In this document: positions 1 through 8,937 of the stretch, in pieces
How the letters are laid out: every line of letters begins with the position of its first letter
Numbering within the stretch: position 1 is the first letter of the stretch
NCBI RefSeq assembly: GCF_001571145.1
Contig: NZ_BCTF01000034.1
Coordinates: forward strand, 1 to 50,375
DNA from: Hydrogenophaga flava NBRC 102514
GTDB taxonomy: Bacteria > Pseudomonadota > Gammaproteobacteria > Burkholderiales > Burkholderiaceae_C
DNA length: 50,375 nt
Direction of reading: 5' to 3'
The notes under the pieces: generated by a model
The model's database searches: none
What the model was told of the DNA's origin: nothing
Seen by the model: the letters and a program-made list of their open reading frames with translations, nothing else
Position numbers and translations under genes: made by a program

Positions 1-1
1 T

Positions 2-91
2 GCCGATGGTGGCGTGCCCAATATCAACCAGTACGGCAACTCATACAAGCTGCTACCGTCCGATTGGGTAGGGCCGTTCTTCACCCGGTAG
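2..91 (+). CDS. 3' end of an unrecognised upstream gene
   Basis: A frame open from the window edge runs for 29 codons to a TAG stop. The visible residues are rich in Asn, Gly, Pro and aromatics and end in DWVGPFFTR. That composition would fit the C-terminus of a secreted carbohydrate-active or beta-rich protein, but I do not recognise the family. It points the same way as the glycosyltransferase gene that follows, about 185 bases away. Because so little is visible, that it is a gene at all is only moderately supported. Confidence 0.4.
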   Translation, partial: ADGGVPNINQYGNSYKLLPSDWVGPFFTR

Positions 92-173
92 CGGCCGTAT
101 CTGGCCTGTTGAACGGCTGGCATCCCCAAAACCAGGGTTCTTGCTCCTGGTGGCGGTGTCACGAGCGCTTGCG

Positions 174-214
174 CTGGAACAGGTACAAATTGTTGCGTGT
201 ACCATCCGTTCCAG
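174..214. repeat. Bulged inverted repeat in a gene leader
   Basis: CTGGAAC (174-180) pairs with GTTCCAG (208-214), and GGTAC (182-186) pairs with GTACC (199-203), leaving a 12-base loop and small asymmetric bulges. No T-run follows on either strand, so it is not a standard intrinsic terminator. It lies in the 185-base gap before the first glycosyltransferase and could be a leader structure or an operator. Confidence 0.4.
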
Positions 215-276
215 TACCCAGCTGAATACTGCCGACTCAGTCTCGGGCCCCTACCCAAGATGTGCATAACCCCCAT

Positions 277-1173
277 ATGACACAGCGTTATGTTTTGATC
301 TCGCCGTGCCGCAACGAGGCGAAGTATATGCGCCAGACGCTGGACACCGTGGTGGGCCAGTCTGTTCGCCCGGCCCGCTGGGTCATCGTCGATGACGGTT
401 CCAGCGATGCGACGCCACAGATCCTGGCCGAATACGCTGCCCGCCACGACTGGATCCAGATCGTCACCCGGCAGGACCGTGGTCACCGCGCAGTAGGCCC
501 GGGGGTCGTGGATGCCTTCTATTCAGGATATGCAGCGATCAACCCGCAGGACTACGAGTTCGTCTGCAAGCTGGATCTGGACCTGCGTCTGCCACCCCGG
601 TACTTCGAGATCCTGATGCAGCGCATGGCCGACGAGCCCCGTATCGCCACCTGCAGCGGCAAGGCCTATGTGGAGGAGGGTGGGCAACTCATTCCAGAGC
701 GCCACGGTGATGAAACGTCGCTGGGCATGACCAAGTTCTACCGGGTTAGCTGCTTCGAGGCTATTGGCGGATTTGTGCGCGAGGTGATGTGGGACGGCAT
801 TGACTGCCACCAGTGCCGCATGAAGGGCTGGATCGCCTGCAGCTGGGACGACCCCGAACTGCGCTTCGTGCACCTGCGACCCATGGGGTCCAGCCAGGAC
901 AGCATCTACACCGGCCGCATGCGCCACGGCTACGGCCAGTACTTCATGGGGACCGGCTTTCTGTTCATGGCGGCGAGCGCGCTGTCGCGTGCCAACCAGA
1001 AACCCTATGTGCTGGGCAGTGCTGCGATGTTGTGGGGCTGGCTGAAGGCCGCCCTGCAGCGCAAGCCGCGCTACGACAACCCGGAGTTCCGGCGCTTTCT
1101 GCGCGCTTACCAGCTCCGGGCGCTGCTGGTCGGCAAAGCACGCGCGGCGCGCGAACTGACGGGGCGTGCCTGA
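277..1173 (+). CDS. Family 2 glycosyltransferase
   Basis: A 298-residue cytoplasmic glycosyltransferase of the GT-A fold that should transfer a sugar from a nucleotide donor during polysaccharide repeat-unit assembly. Visible family features are the N-terminal strand VLISPCRNEAKYM, the nucleotide-binding VIVDDGSSD, and the acidic metal-binding region CKLDLDLRLP in place of a plain DXD. The C-terminal third carries a basic, aromatic stretch but no clear membrane anchor. I chose the ATG at 277; an in-frame GTG at 262 would add five residues, and neither has a strong ribosome binding site. The stop overlaps the start of the amidotransferase gene by one base (TGATG), so the two are translationally coupled. 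Donor and acceptor cannot be told from sequence. Confidence 0.88.
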   Translation: MTQRYVLISPCRNEAKYMRQTLDTVVGQSVRPARWVIVDDGSSDATPQILAEYAARHDWIQIVTRQDRGHRAVGPGVVDAFYSGYAAINPQDYEFVCKLDLDLRLPPRYFEILMQRMADEPRIATCSGKAYVEEGGQLIPERHGDETSLGMTKFYRVSCFEAIGGFVREVMWDGIDCHQCRMKGWIACSWDDPELRFVHLRPMGSSQDSIYTGRMRHGYGQYFMGTGFLFMAASALSRANQKPYVLGSAAMLWGWLKAALQRKPRYDNPEFRRFLRAYQLRALLVGKARAARELTGRA

Positions 1174-3131
1174 TGTGCGGCCTTGCTGGAATTGTTGGAC
1201 GCGTCGGTGAGGCGAACCGCCTCGCGCTGCAACGCATGACGGACGCCATGGCGCATCGGGGCCCGGATGGCGACGGCATCTGGATGGGACCGGCGGATGC
1301 CCGTGGCTGGGGCGTCATGCTCGGGCACCGGCGGCTGTCGATTCTCGACCTCACCTCGGCAGCCTCGCAGCCGATGACAGACCCCGAGCGCGGCGACGTC
1401 ACCGTGCTCAACGGCGAGATCTACAACTACATCGACATCCGCAGGGCGCTGGGCGCCCAGGGCCAGACCCTGTGGTCGAGTGGTGACACCGCGGCCATGC
1501 TGCGGCTCATCAGCATGCATGGCTTCGACGCCGTGCAGGAGCTTCGTGGCATGTTCGCGCTGGCCGTGTGGGACCCGCGCCGCAACGAGCTGCTGCTGGC
1601 GCGCGACGCGCTGGGCATCAAGCCGCTGTACTTCATGAGGAACCCCGACGCATCGGGTGACTGGACCTTTGCATTTGCGTCCGAAGTGCGCGCGCTGCTG
1701 CGTTCCGGGCTGCTGCGCAAGCCCCGTCTGCGCCGGTCTGCCGTGGCCAGCATGGTCTGGAACGGGTTCACGGTGGCGCCGGAAACCATCGTCGATGGCA
1801 TTGAGTCTCTGTGGCCGGGCGAGATGAGGGTCTACGCCCAGGATGGTCGCGAGCTGCGGCGCAAGCGCTACTGGACGCAGGCCGCGCTGCCGCGCACGGG
1901 TGAATCGACCGACCAGGACGTGGCCATGGCGCTCGAAGACAGCGTGCGCCGCCACCTTGCGTCCGATGTGCCGCTCGGGGTCTTCCTCTCGGGCGGGGTG
2001 GACTCTTCCGCCATCGCCAATGTGGCCAAACGCGTCTCCCGCGACCCGGTGCACTCGTTCACGCTGGCGTTTGCCGAGCAGGAGCGCAACGAAGGAGAGA
2101 TCGCCCGGGTCGTTTCCAAGGCGATCGGCACGCAGCACCACGAGATCGTCCTGCGCCAGGAGGGGTTTGTCGACCGGCTGGACGAGGCCATGGGCAGTCT
2201 GGACCAGCCGAGCTTTGATGGTTTGAATTCGTTCTTCATGTCGCAGGCCGTTGCGCAGGCCGGCTTCAAAGTGGCTCTGGTGGGCAGCGGGGGCGACGAA
2301 CTGTTCGGCGGTTACACCTCGTTCCGCGACCTTCCTGCGATGGCGGCGTGGTCGCGCCGCCTCGGCTTCGTTCCGGGTGGTCTGCGCAACGCCGGGGCGC
2401 GGGCGTTTGCGCGCTGGAAGGCGCCCGATAGTGGGGCCTTCAGGCCTCAGACCCGCTGGGCCAAGCTGCCGACCATGGTCGCCGCCGGGGACGACCTGCT
2501 GGCGCTCTACCAATGTGCCTACGCACTGTTTCTGCCCGACACCCACCGCAGCCTGCTGGGCACGGCAGGGCAGGGATTGGAGGCGGGCTACCGGGGGCTG
2601 CCGTCCGAGGTGGTCGCGGCGCTGCGCACCGAGGTGGACGGGCGCAGCGATCTGTCGTCCATTGCCATGCTGGAACAGCGCCTGTTCCTGGGCGAACGCC
2701 TGCTGCGCGACGCCGACTCGACGAGCATGGCCGCCTCCATCGAGACCCGTCTGCCGCTGGTCGATCAGCAGTTGCTAGAGGCGGTGGCGTCCTTGCCGGA
2801 CGACATCCGTTTCCATCCGGTGCGCTCCAAGGCGATGCTGCGCAGCGCGGGGCTTCAGGGGCTGGACCCGGCCCTGTTTGACCGGCCCAAATCGGGCTTC
2901 GAGCTGCCCTACGACCACTGGCTGCTCGGCGCATTGGGCTCGGAAGTGGGCGCGGTGCTCACCGACCGCGCCCTGATGGCCAGCGTGGGGCTGGCGCCGG
3001 ACGAGGTGGCCGACCTCTGGCGCGCCTATCGGGCGGGCGCCCCGGGTCTCTACTGGACGCGGATCTGGTGCCTCTATGCGCTGGCATCGTGGGCGCGGCG
3101 GCATGGTATGTCTGTGGAGTCCGCGCCATGA
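1173..3131 (+). CDS. Asparagine-synthase-type glutamine amidotransferase
   Basis: A 652-residue AsnB-family enzyme. The start is fixed by the N-terminal nucleophile Cys2 (MCGLAGIVG) of the class II glutaminase domain (about residues 2-210), which also shows AHRGPDGDG, GHRRLSILDL and LNGEIYNY. The synthetase domain carries the PP-loop SGGVDS at 273-278 and a second conserved stretch VGSGGDELFGG. The family makes an amide from a carboxylate with ATP and ammonia from glutamine. In EPS loci, including exosortase-associated ones, such copies are thought to amidate a sugar acid or related group, not to make asparagine for growth. It is coupled to both neighbours by overlaps of one and four bases. 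Possible substrates here include a uronic acid or a carboxylate released from the nearby synthetases; that is inference. Confidence 0.92.
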   Translation: MCGLAGIVGRVGEANRLALQRMTDAMAHRGPDGDGIWMGPADARGWGVMLGHRRLSILDLTSAASQPMTDPERGDVTVLNGEIYNYIDIRRALGAQGQTLWSSGDTAAMLRLISMHGFDAVQELRGMFALAVWDPRRNELLLARDALGIKPLYFMRNPDASGDWTFAFASEVRALLRSGLLRKPRLRRSAVASMVWNGFTVAPETIVDGIESLWPGEMRVYAQDGRELRRKRYWTQAALPRTGESTDQDVAMALEDSVRRHLASDVPLGVFLSGGVDSSAIANVAKRVSRDPVHSFTLAFAEQERNEGEIARVVSKAIGTQHHEIVLRQEGFVDRLDEAMGSLDQPSFDGLNSFFMSQAVAQAGFKVALVGSGGDELFGGYTSFRDLPAMAAWSRRLGFVPGGLRNAGARAFARWKAPDSGAFRPQTRWAKLPTMVAAGDDLLALYQCAYALFLPDTHRSLLGTAGQGLEAGYRGLPSEVVAALRTEVDGRSDLSSIAMLEQRLFLGERLLRDADSTSMAASIETRLPLVDQQLLEAVASLPDDIRFHPVRSKAMLRSAGLQGLDPALFDRPKSGFELPYDHWLLGALGSEVGAVLTDRALMASVGLAPDEVADLWRAYRAGAPGLYWTRIWCLYALASWARRHGMSVESAP

Positions 3132-4342
3132 GGGTGGCCTACCTCATCAGCGAATATCCGAAGGTCAGCCACAGTTTCATCCGCAGAGAAATCGCAGCGC
3201 TGGAGCGGCAGGGTGTCGACGTGCTGCGTTTTGCGATCCGGGGGCCGTCCGACGGAAGCCCCGACTCGGCGGACGTCGAGGAACTGCGTCGCACGCGCTA
3301 TGTGCTCGGTGCGGGTGCCGCCTCCACGCTTGCCCACGTGGTGCGTGCCATGGTGCGACGTCCGCGCACCTTCTTCGGTGCAGCGCGCTCAGCCTGGCGG
3401 CTGTCCCGCCGCGCGGAGCGCAGTCTGCTGCACCATGTGGCCTATCTGGTCGAGGCCTGCATCGTCGGGAACTGGATGCACGAGGAGAAAGTGCCTCACC
3501 TGCACGCACACTTCGGCTCGAACCCGGCTGCGGTGGCCATGCTGGCGGCGCAGATCAACGGTGGCAGCTTCAGCTTTACCGCGCACGGCACGGTGGAGAC
3601 GGACGCCGCGCAGTTCATCGGCATTCCCGAGAAAGTACGCCGCGCGGCGCACGTGGTCGCTGTCAGCGAGTACGGGCGCAGCCAGCTGTGCCGCTGGGTG
3701 GAGCCCCCTCACTGGAAGAAGATCTCGGTGGTGCACTGCGGACTGGACGAGGGCTACCGTGCACCTCCCGCGAAGCCGTTCAACGCGGTGCGGCGTTTTG
3801 TCTGTGTGGGGCGGCTGAGTTCGGAGAAAGGGCAGTTCGTGCTGATCGACGCACTGGGCGAGCTGCGCAGCCAGGGCGTGGATGCCGAGCTGGTGCTGGC
3901 TGGCGACGGCGAGCTCCGGTCCGCCATCGAACAGCACTGCCAGCTGCGCGGGGTGGAGGACCGGGTGCGCATCACCGGCTGGATTTCGGGTGCCGATGTG
4001 CGCAAGGAGATCGAGGCCTCGCGCGCCCTGGTGCTCAGCAGCTTTGCCGAGGGCTTGCCTGTGGTGCTGATGGAGGCCATGGCCTGTGCGCGGCCGGTGA
4101 TCGCCACGCGCGTCTCCGGCATTCCCGAACTGGTGCGCGATGGCCAGGACGGCTGGATCGTGGCGCCCGGCAACGCGCTGGAACTGGCGCAGGCCATGCG
4201 CCGCTGCATCGAAACGGATGCCCTACAGCTCCAGGCCATGGGCGAAGGGGCCCGGGCGCGGGCGCTGGAACGGCACGATGTCGACCGGTCGGCGCGACAG
4301 CTGCGTGAGATCTTCTCGCCACTCGCCGGGGCCAGCGCGTGA
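3128..4342 (+). CDS. Family 4 (GT-B) glycosyltransferase, WcaL/AmsK-like
   Basis: A 404-residue GT-B enzyme starting MRVAYLISEYPKVSHSFIRRE, an opening typical of colanic-acid and amylovoran-type glycosyltransferases. The C-terminal nucleotide-sugar-binding domain contains FVCVGRLSSEKGQ and the retaining-enzyme EX7E signature at Glu308 and Glu316 (EGLPVVLMEAM). The ATG overlaps the stop of the amidotransferase gene (ATGA), showing an operon. No signal peptide or transmembrane segment is seen, so it should act at the inner face of the cytoplasmic membrane on a lipid-linked glycan. The sugar transferred is unknown. Confidence 0.92.
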   Translation: MRVAYLISEYPKVSHSFIRREIAALERQGVDVLRFAIRGPSDGSPDSADVEELRRTRYVLGAGAASTLAHVVRAMVRRPRTFFGAARSAWRLSRRAERSLLHHVAYLVEACIVGNWMHEEKVPHLHAHFGSNPAAVAMLAAQINGGSFSFTAHGTVETDAAQFIGIPEKVRRAAHVVAVSEYGRSQLCRWVEPPHWKKISVVHCGLDEGYRAPPAKPFNAVRRFVCVGRLSSEKGQFVLIDALGELRSQGVDAELVLAGDGELRSAIEQHCQLRGVEDRVRITGWISGADVRKEIEASRALVLSSFAEGLPVVLMEAMACARPVIATRVSGIPELVRDGQDGWIVAPGNALELAQAMRRCIETDALQLQAMGEGARARALERHDVDRSARQLREIFSPLAGASA

Positions 4343-4364
4343 ACGCATACAGCGAGTGGGTGTC

Positions 4365-5480
4365 ATGAGCGCAGTCTCGACCCTCAAGGCCCTGGTCCGG
4401 GACACCTGCGGCCAGGCGCTGTCCATGACCCGCGTGACCGCGCCGTCGGTCCGGCTCGGGCAAAGGCTCTCCGTCGTCACCTTCCACCGCGTCCTGACCG
4501 AACCGCAGCGGCGGCTCTACCCATTGCCGGGTCTCGCCGTCACCCCGGATGAACTGGACGACCACCTCCGGTTTCTCACCCGCCATTTCCAGTGCCTGTC
4601 GCTCGATGCCGCCCTCGGGCTGTGGGAGAGAGGTCAGGGAGCCGGACGGCCTTTGTTGGCGATCACGTTTGACGATGGCCAACTCGACAACTACGAGAAC
4701 GCGCTGCCTGTCCTGGAAAAGAACGGCGTGACCGCCAGCTTCTATGTGCCCAGCCAGGTGCTGGAGGACGCCACGCCGCTGTGGCACGACACCATGGCGG
4801 TCTCGGTTGCCTGGCTGGTGAAGCATTCGACGGGACAGGGCAATCGGTCAGGATCCACTGAGCGCGACGCAGCGATCGCGTTGTTCGCCGAACTGCACCC
4901 TGAGGGGGAGCTGGGCGGTGCGGCGGGCCACCTCACCGTTGAAGCTGCGCTGGAGCACACGAAGCGCTGGAACCCCGCGCAGCGCGAGGACTGGATGCGG
5001 CGCGCCAGCGGCGTGCTGCCCCCCGCGCAGCGGCCCGCCTGGGACGGATTCATGAGTGTCGAGCAGATGAAAGACCTCGTGGCCCGCGGTCACGAAATTG
5101 GCAGCCACTCCCACTCCCACGCGCTGCTGCCGCAGTGCACGGACGACGAACTGCGCGCCGAGATCGCCGGCTCCCGCCAGAGGCTGGAAGCCGTGCTGGG
5201 CACGCCGGTGACCACCTTCTGTTATCCCAACGGGTCTTTTGATTCGCGGTGCGTGGCTCAGGCCCGCGAGGCCGGCTACCGGGCGGCCGTCACCACCCTC
5301 TGGGGCAGCAATGTGCCCGGGGCAGATCCCTTCCGCCTGCAGCGCTTCAACATGAACGCACAGCATGCGCAAGACCGGAACGGGCGCTTTTCCGAAGCCC
5401 GCCTGGCCTGGCGCATGAGCGGCCTGCACCCTGGACTTGGCCGGGTGACCCAGGACCCCTGTGGTGGCGACGTCGCGTAA
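4365..5480 (+). CDS. NodB-type polysaccharide deacetylase
   Basis: A 371-residue protein of the carbohydrate esterase 4 fold. Motif 1 (TFDDG, 101-105) supplies the catalytic and metal-binding aspartates and motif 2 (GSHSHSH, 246-252) the metal-binding histidines; CYPNGSFD fits motif 3. About 140 residues separate motifs 1 and 2, far more than in a minimal NodB domain, owing to a helical Trp-rich insert. There is no obvious signal peptide, so it may act on the lipid-linked precursor in the cytoplasm, which is a guess. The start at 4365 lies 22 bases after the preceding glycosyltransferase gene and is preceded by a GAGTGGG stretch. It is the last gene of the plus-strand operon and converges with the rhamnan-synthesis-F-like gene 33 bases away. 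Confidence 0.88.
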   Translation: MSAVSTLKALVRDTCGQALSMTRVTAPSVRLGQRLSVVTFHRVLTEPQRRLYPLPGLAVTPDELDDHLRFLTRHFQCLSLDAALGLWERGQGAGRPLLAITFDDGQLDNYENALPVLEKNGVTASFYVPSQVLEDATPLWHDTMAVSVAWLVKHSTGQGNRSGSTERDAAIALFAELHPEGELGGAAGHLTVEAALEHTKRWNPAQREDWMRRASGVLPPAQRPAWDGFMSVEQMKDLVARGHEIGSHSHSHALLPQCTDDELRAEIAGSRQRLEAVLGTPVTTFCYPNGSFDSRCVAQAREAGYRAAVTTLWGSNVPGADPFRLQRFNMNAQHAQDRNGRFSEARLAWRMSGLHPGLGRVTQDPCGGDVA

Positions 5481-5513
5481 CGGCAGAAACGCGCCCAGGG
5501 CCCTGCGGGAGGC

Positions 5514-6404
5514 TCAGTCTTTTCTGGGTGAAAACCCCATCACGGCCGGATGATCCAGCCGGTGCAGCAACGCCTGCATCGAGGCGATGCTCTGGAAGCG
5601 GCCGACGAACTTGCCGAACAGCGAGCGCTTGAGCAGCGGGAAGCCGGCGTCGATCATCTGCTCGGGGCAGTTCAGGCACAGGTCCAAATGGCGAGAGCCG
5701 TCGGTGTACCAATAGGCGCCCACGCTCATGTGTGGGCTGGCCACCCGGGCCAGCAGGGTCTCCTGTAGCAGGATGACCGATTCGGAGGAGTCGTAGCACC
5801 ACTCGGTGGAAATCACCGGCGCGATCACTTGCAGCAGCTCTGCGTCGACCTGCCGGGCCATCAGGGCAAAAGACTGCAGGTGGTTTTCTTCGAGCGCATT
5901 GGCGCTCAGGCCCGCCACCCGCCAGGGGGCCTGCTCGACAAAGGGAGTCAGCGGCAAAAAGGGGCCGAGCACGGAGTCGTTGAACATCAGCACATCTGAG
6001 CCTGGGGCCCGTTGTGCCAGCTCGCTCAGGCAGATCGCGTACGCCGAGAAGTCAAAACCATCCGTCCCTTTCCAGTACAGCGCATCGCAGTGCCGCTTCA
6101 GCTCATCGAGCACCGGGTGGCCGTGGGGGCAGGCGCACACGATCATCACCGAGGCATCCTCGGCTGCGAGGCGCTTGAGTGTGAACCGGTGCTGGGTCGC
6201 CAGCTGGCCCTGGGGTGCGTACAGGAAGTACATGAGCCAGCGACCGGCGCCGCTCACCGGCACCAGGGGCTTCCAGACGGGGGGCTTCTGTCGCGTTCGG
6301 CGGGCCCGCCAGCGGGCCACGATGATGCGCGGGCGCGGCTGGCTGGGTGCGTAGTTCCAGAAGGTCTGTGCACCTTCCACCGGCCTGGCGAGTTCAGTAC
6401 GCAT
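5514..6404 (-). CDS. Rhamnan-synthesis protein F-like (RgpF family) protein
   Basis: A 296-residue protein with the hallmarks of the RgpF family, whose members take part in cell-wall or O-antigen polysaccharide assembly. The signs are VLMFNDSVLGPFLPL, then HLQSFALM, and near the C-terminus AGFPLLKRSLFGKF. The first 65 residues are basic and Pro/Arg-rich. Its ATG lies inside the last codons of the sugar transferase gene (11-base overlap), so the two are translated together. Family members probably transfer or modify a sugar, but the exact reaction is not settled. It ends a minus-strand operon. Confidence 0.75.
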   Translation of the reverse strand: MRTELARPVEGAQTFWNYAPSQPRPRIIVARWRARRTRQKPPVWKPLVPVSGAGRWLMYFLYAPQGQLATQHRFTLKRLAAEDASVMIVCACPHGHPVLDELKRHCDALYWKGTDGFDFSAYAICLSELAQRAPGSDVLMFNDSVLGPFLPLTPFVEQAPWRVAGLSANALEENHLQSFALMARQVDAELLQVIAPVISTEWCYDSSESVILLQETLLARVASPHMSVGAYWYTDGSRHLDLCLNCPEQMIDAGFPLLKRSLFGKFVGRFQSIASMQALLHRLDHPAVMGFSPRKD

Positions 6405-7848
6405 TCTTGCCCGTCAGTGCGCCCAGGGTGCGCAGCAGGATGGAAATGTCGAGCCACAGCGACCAGTTGTTGATGTACTCGATGTCCGACTCGATGCGTT
6501 CCTGCATGCGCTCGATCTCGCTGGTCTCGCCCCGAAGGCCGCGCACCTGGGCCAGCCCCGTGATGCCGGGCTTGATATTGTGGCGGGCGAAGTAGGCATT
6601 GATGCCCTTGGAGTACAGCTCGTCGTGCTGCACCGCGTGCGGCCTCGGCCCCACCAGCGACATCTCGCCCACGAGCACGTTGAAGATCTGTGGAAGCTCG
6701 TCCAGACTGGTTTTGCGCAGGAACGCCCCCACACGGGTGACCCGGGGGTCGTTGCGCGTGGCCTGGCGAATGACGCCGGCCTCGGGCTGGTGCACATACA
6801 TGCTGCGGAACTTCCAGATGTGGAACACCCGACCGCTCCATCCCTTGCGCGCCTGCCGGAAGAACACGGGGCCCTGGCTGTCGAGCTTGATGGCCGCCGC
6901 GATGATCAGCAGGAACGGAGAGATCAGCACCAGGATCAGCAGGCCCAGGATGCGATCCTCCAGGGCCTTGAGCAGGAGCCGGGTGCCCGTCAGCGGCGTT
7001 TCAGACAGGGTCAGCACGGGCAGCCCTGCGATTTCCCGAACGCTGTGGTTGACCAGCAGCAGCGAAAAGATGTCCGGGACCCAGTGCACCGAGACATGGC
7101 GGTCCAGCAGCTGGAAATACAGGTCCTCGATCAGGTCGGACTCGCCCAGGGGGATGGCGAAATACACCGTGCGCACGTCGTGGCGCTCGATGATGGACAG
7201 CATCTGGTCGAGCGGTCCGATGATGTTGAGTTCCTTGAGCGATGCGAAGTCCGAGCTTTCATACAGGGTGGCGCCCGCCCGGGCCTCGCTGCCCCGTGCG
7301 GCGGAGGGCAGCTCCAGACAACCCACCACCTTCTGGTTCAGCCACGGGTTGCCCGAAATCTTGTTCTGCAGATAGCTCGCGAGCTTGCCCGTTCCGACGA
7401 TCAGCACGTTCTCGGCGGGCACTGCGTGGACCATGACCCGGATCTGGATCTCGCGACTGAGGTATTGCAGAAAAACCTGCAGCAGATAGCCCGCGATGAA
7501 CAGCTGCCCCAGCAGCAGGCGCGAAAACACATCGGTCTGCTTGGTCACAAAACCGACCACCAGCAGGAAGCCGAATGTCAGCGACCAGGCCTTGAAGAGG
7601 GTCAGCGCCTTGCGCGTGAAACTGCTGTTGCTGCGGTAGACACCGAACTGGTTGTAGGCGAACACCATCACCATGGCCAGGAGGAGGAGCAGGACGGAAT
7701 AGGGCGGGGTGACGGTACCGATCTGTTTCTGGATCAGCAGCAGGGACAGGGCCATCACGGCCACCACGTCCACCACGGCCTGCACCGCCGTGGAAATGCT
7801 CCCGCGGCGCTTGAGGATGGATCGTTGGGGTCTCTTCGAGAGTGCCAT
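6394..7848 (-). CDS. WcaJ-type polyprenyl glycosylphosphotransferase
   Basis: A 484-residue membrane enzyme that should start EPS repeat-unit synthesis by moving a sugar-1-phosphate from a nucleotide sugar to undecaprenyl phosphate. The N-terminal third has several hydrophobic helices. A Rossmann-like middle (VLIVGTGKLASYL) follows, then a re-entrant helix (LGLLILVLISPFLLI) and the catalytic domain with VFHIWKFRSM, LDELPQIFNVLVGEMS and LVGPRPHA. I chose the ATG giving MALSKRPQRS; an upstream in-frame ATG would add 24 unlike-family residues. It is separated from the lipoprotein gene upstream by about 145 bases, so it may have its own promoter. It overlaps the RgpF-like gene downstream. Confidence 0.93.
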   Translation of the reverse strand: MALSKRPQRSILKRRGSISTAVQAVVDVVAVMALSLLLIQKQIGTVTPPYSVLLLLLAMVMVFAYNQFGVYRSNSSFTRKALTLFKAWSLTFGFLLVVGFVTKQTDVFSRLLLGQLFIAGYLLQVFLQYLSREIQIRVMVHAVPAENVLIVGTGKLASYLQNKISGNPWLNQKVVGCLELPSAARGSEARAGATLYESSDFASLKELNIIGPLDQMLSIIERHDVRTVYFAIPLGESDLIEDLYFQLLDRHVSVHWVPDIFSLLLVNHSVREIAGLPVLTLSETPLTGTRLLLKALEDRILGLLILVLISPFLLIIAAAIKLDSQGPVFFRQARKGWSGRVFHIWKFRSMYVHQPEAGVIRQATRNDPRVTRVGAFLRKTSLDELPQIFNVLVGEMSLVGPRPHAVQHDELYSKGINAYFARHNIKPGITGLAQVRGLRGETSEIERMQERIESDIEYINNWSLWLDISILLRTLGALTGKNAY

Positions 7849-7914
7849 GGAACAAATGTATCGGTTTCCGATGCGATCAACGGCAGACCAGCAGGGCTGG
7901 CCGGGCCCTGTGGT

Positions 7915-7931
7915 CCTCAAGTTGGTTGAGG
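7915..7931. repeat. Short perfect inverted repeat before the sugar transferase gene
   Basis: CCTCAA and TTGAGG form six-base arms around a five-base loop (GTTGG) in the 144-base gap between the SGNH lipoprotein gene and the sugar transferase gene. No T-run follows, so it may be an operator or chance. Confidence 0.25.
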
Positions 7932-7992
7932 TAGGTCACCGCTTTGCGGGGTGCGGCGACAGCCTCATGGCAGCACGGCATGCACATCGGCA

Positions 7993-8937
7993 TCAGTTGC
8001 CGCGCTGTGCCACGCCGGTCTTGGGGTAGCTGGTCACCACCGACCAGATCACCTCGCTCATCAGGCGGGCCAGTTCCGGCGAGATGGGGGGCAGCTGTGT
8101 CCCGTCGACCAGCCGGATGGCCTGTGGCTCCGCCGGCGGCGGGCGGTGATAGAGGACCGCGTAGTGGGTGAGGGCGACCAGGTAGTTGCCCAGCGCGCTG
8201 AGATGGATCATGTCGCGCTTGCCCTCGTCGCTGATGTAGAAGAGGTCTTCGCGCGATCGCAGCCGGTCGACGCCACCGCGGGCTTCCACCTCCCGCACCA
8301 GACGGGCCATCACCTGGCCTGCGGGAATGACGTACACCGGACCGCCTGTGTCGCCGTGCGCCAGACCCCTGGCCAGGAGCACACCCTCCCAGTAGAGGCT
8401 CAGATCCTCGTCCAGCCGCTCCAGCCATCCCTTGGGGTCGTTCAGTTCATGCCAGAGCTCGTAGAGGTAGACGCGGATCTTGGGATTGGCTGTCCGCGCC
8501 GCCCGTGCCCACTGACGGATGTATTGCGGGCTGTCGTGGTGCTTGATCGCATCCTTGATCTCGACCGACTCGGTCAGCACCAGCACATCGAACTGCCCGC
8601 TGTCCACAGCCTGGCGCGCGTCCTGGAAGCGGGGGTGCGCGTTCTCGACCTCGAATCCGTTGACTGGCACGTCCGGTTCCCAGTGCGACCTCAGCGAGGC
8701 GCCCCAGCCCAGCTGCGAGCGGTGGTCGTGCCCTGTGCCCGCCAATTGCTCCAGCATCATGGGGATGTCCTTGTTCACCAGGCTGTGGCCGATGTGGAAG
8801 ACGCGCAGCGGCTTGTCCGGCGGTGACAGCGGCTGCGTGTACAGGGCCGAAAGCTCGGCCTGGTCGAGCGACTTGTGCCATCCGCAGGCGGTGAGCGCGA
8901 AGGCGAGCAGGTATTTCAACGAGTGTTTCAGCATCAT
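7993..8937 (-). CDS. SGNH/GDSL-like lipoprotein
   Basis: A 314-residue predicted lipoprotein: a short basic, hydrophobic N-terminus ends in the lipobox-like LTAC, with Cys18 as the lipidated residue. The block FHIGHSLVNKD resembles the nucleophile block of SGNH/GDSL hydrolases (GHSL in place of GDSL). DMIHLSALGNYL supplies the Asp-x-x-His of the C-terminal block. Family members hydrolyse or transfer acyl groups, and periplasmic SGNH domains often work with acyltransferase-3 membrane proteins that modify polysaccharides. The start overlaps the stop of the upstream synthetase gene by four bases, so it belongs to the PKS/NRPS operon as its last gene. A role in placing or removing the synthetase product on the glycan is inferred, not shown. 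Confidence 0.72.
   Translation of the reverse strand: MMLKHSLKYLLAFALTACGWHKSLDQAELSALYTQPLSPPDKPLRVFHIGHSLVNKDIPMMLEQLAGTGHDHRSQLGWGASLRSHWEPDVPVNGFEVENAHPRFQDARQAVDSGQFDVLVLTESVEIKDAIKHHDSPQYIRQWARAARTANPKIRVYLYELWHELNDPKGWLERLDEDLSLYWEGVLLARGLAHGDTGGPVYVIPAGQVMARLVREVEARGGVDRLRSREDLFYISDEGKRDMIHLSALGNYLVALTHYAVLYHRPPPAEPQAIRLVDGTQLPPISPELARLMSEVIWSVVTSYPKTGVAQRGN

Noticed and set aside
1107..2546. Minus-strand open frame of 479 codons
   Set aside because: Antisense to the AsnB-type gene, with composition of a shadow frame.
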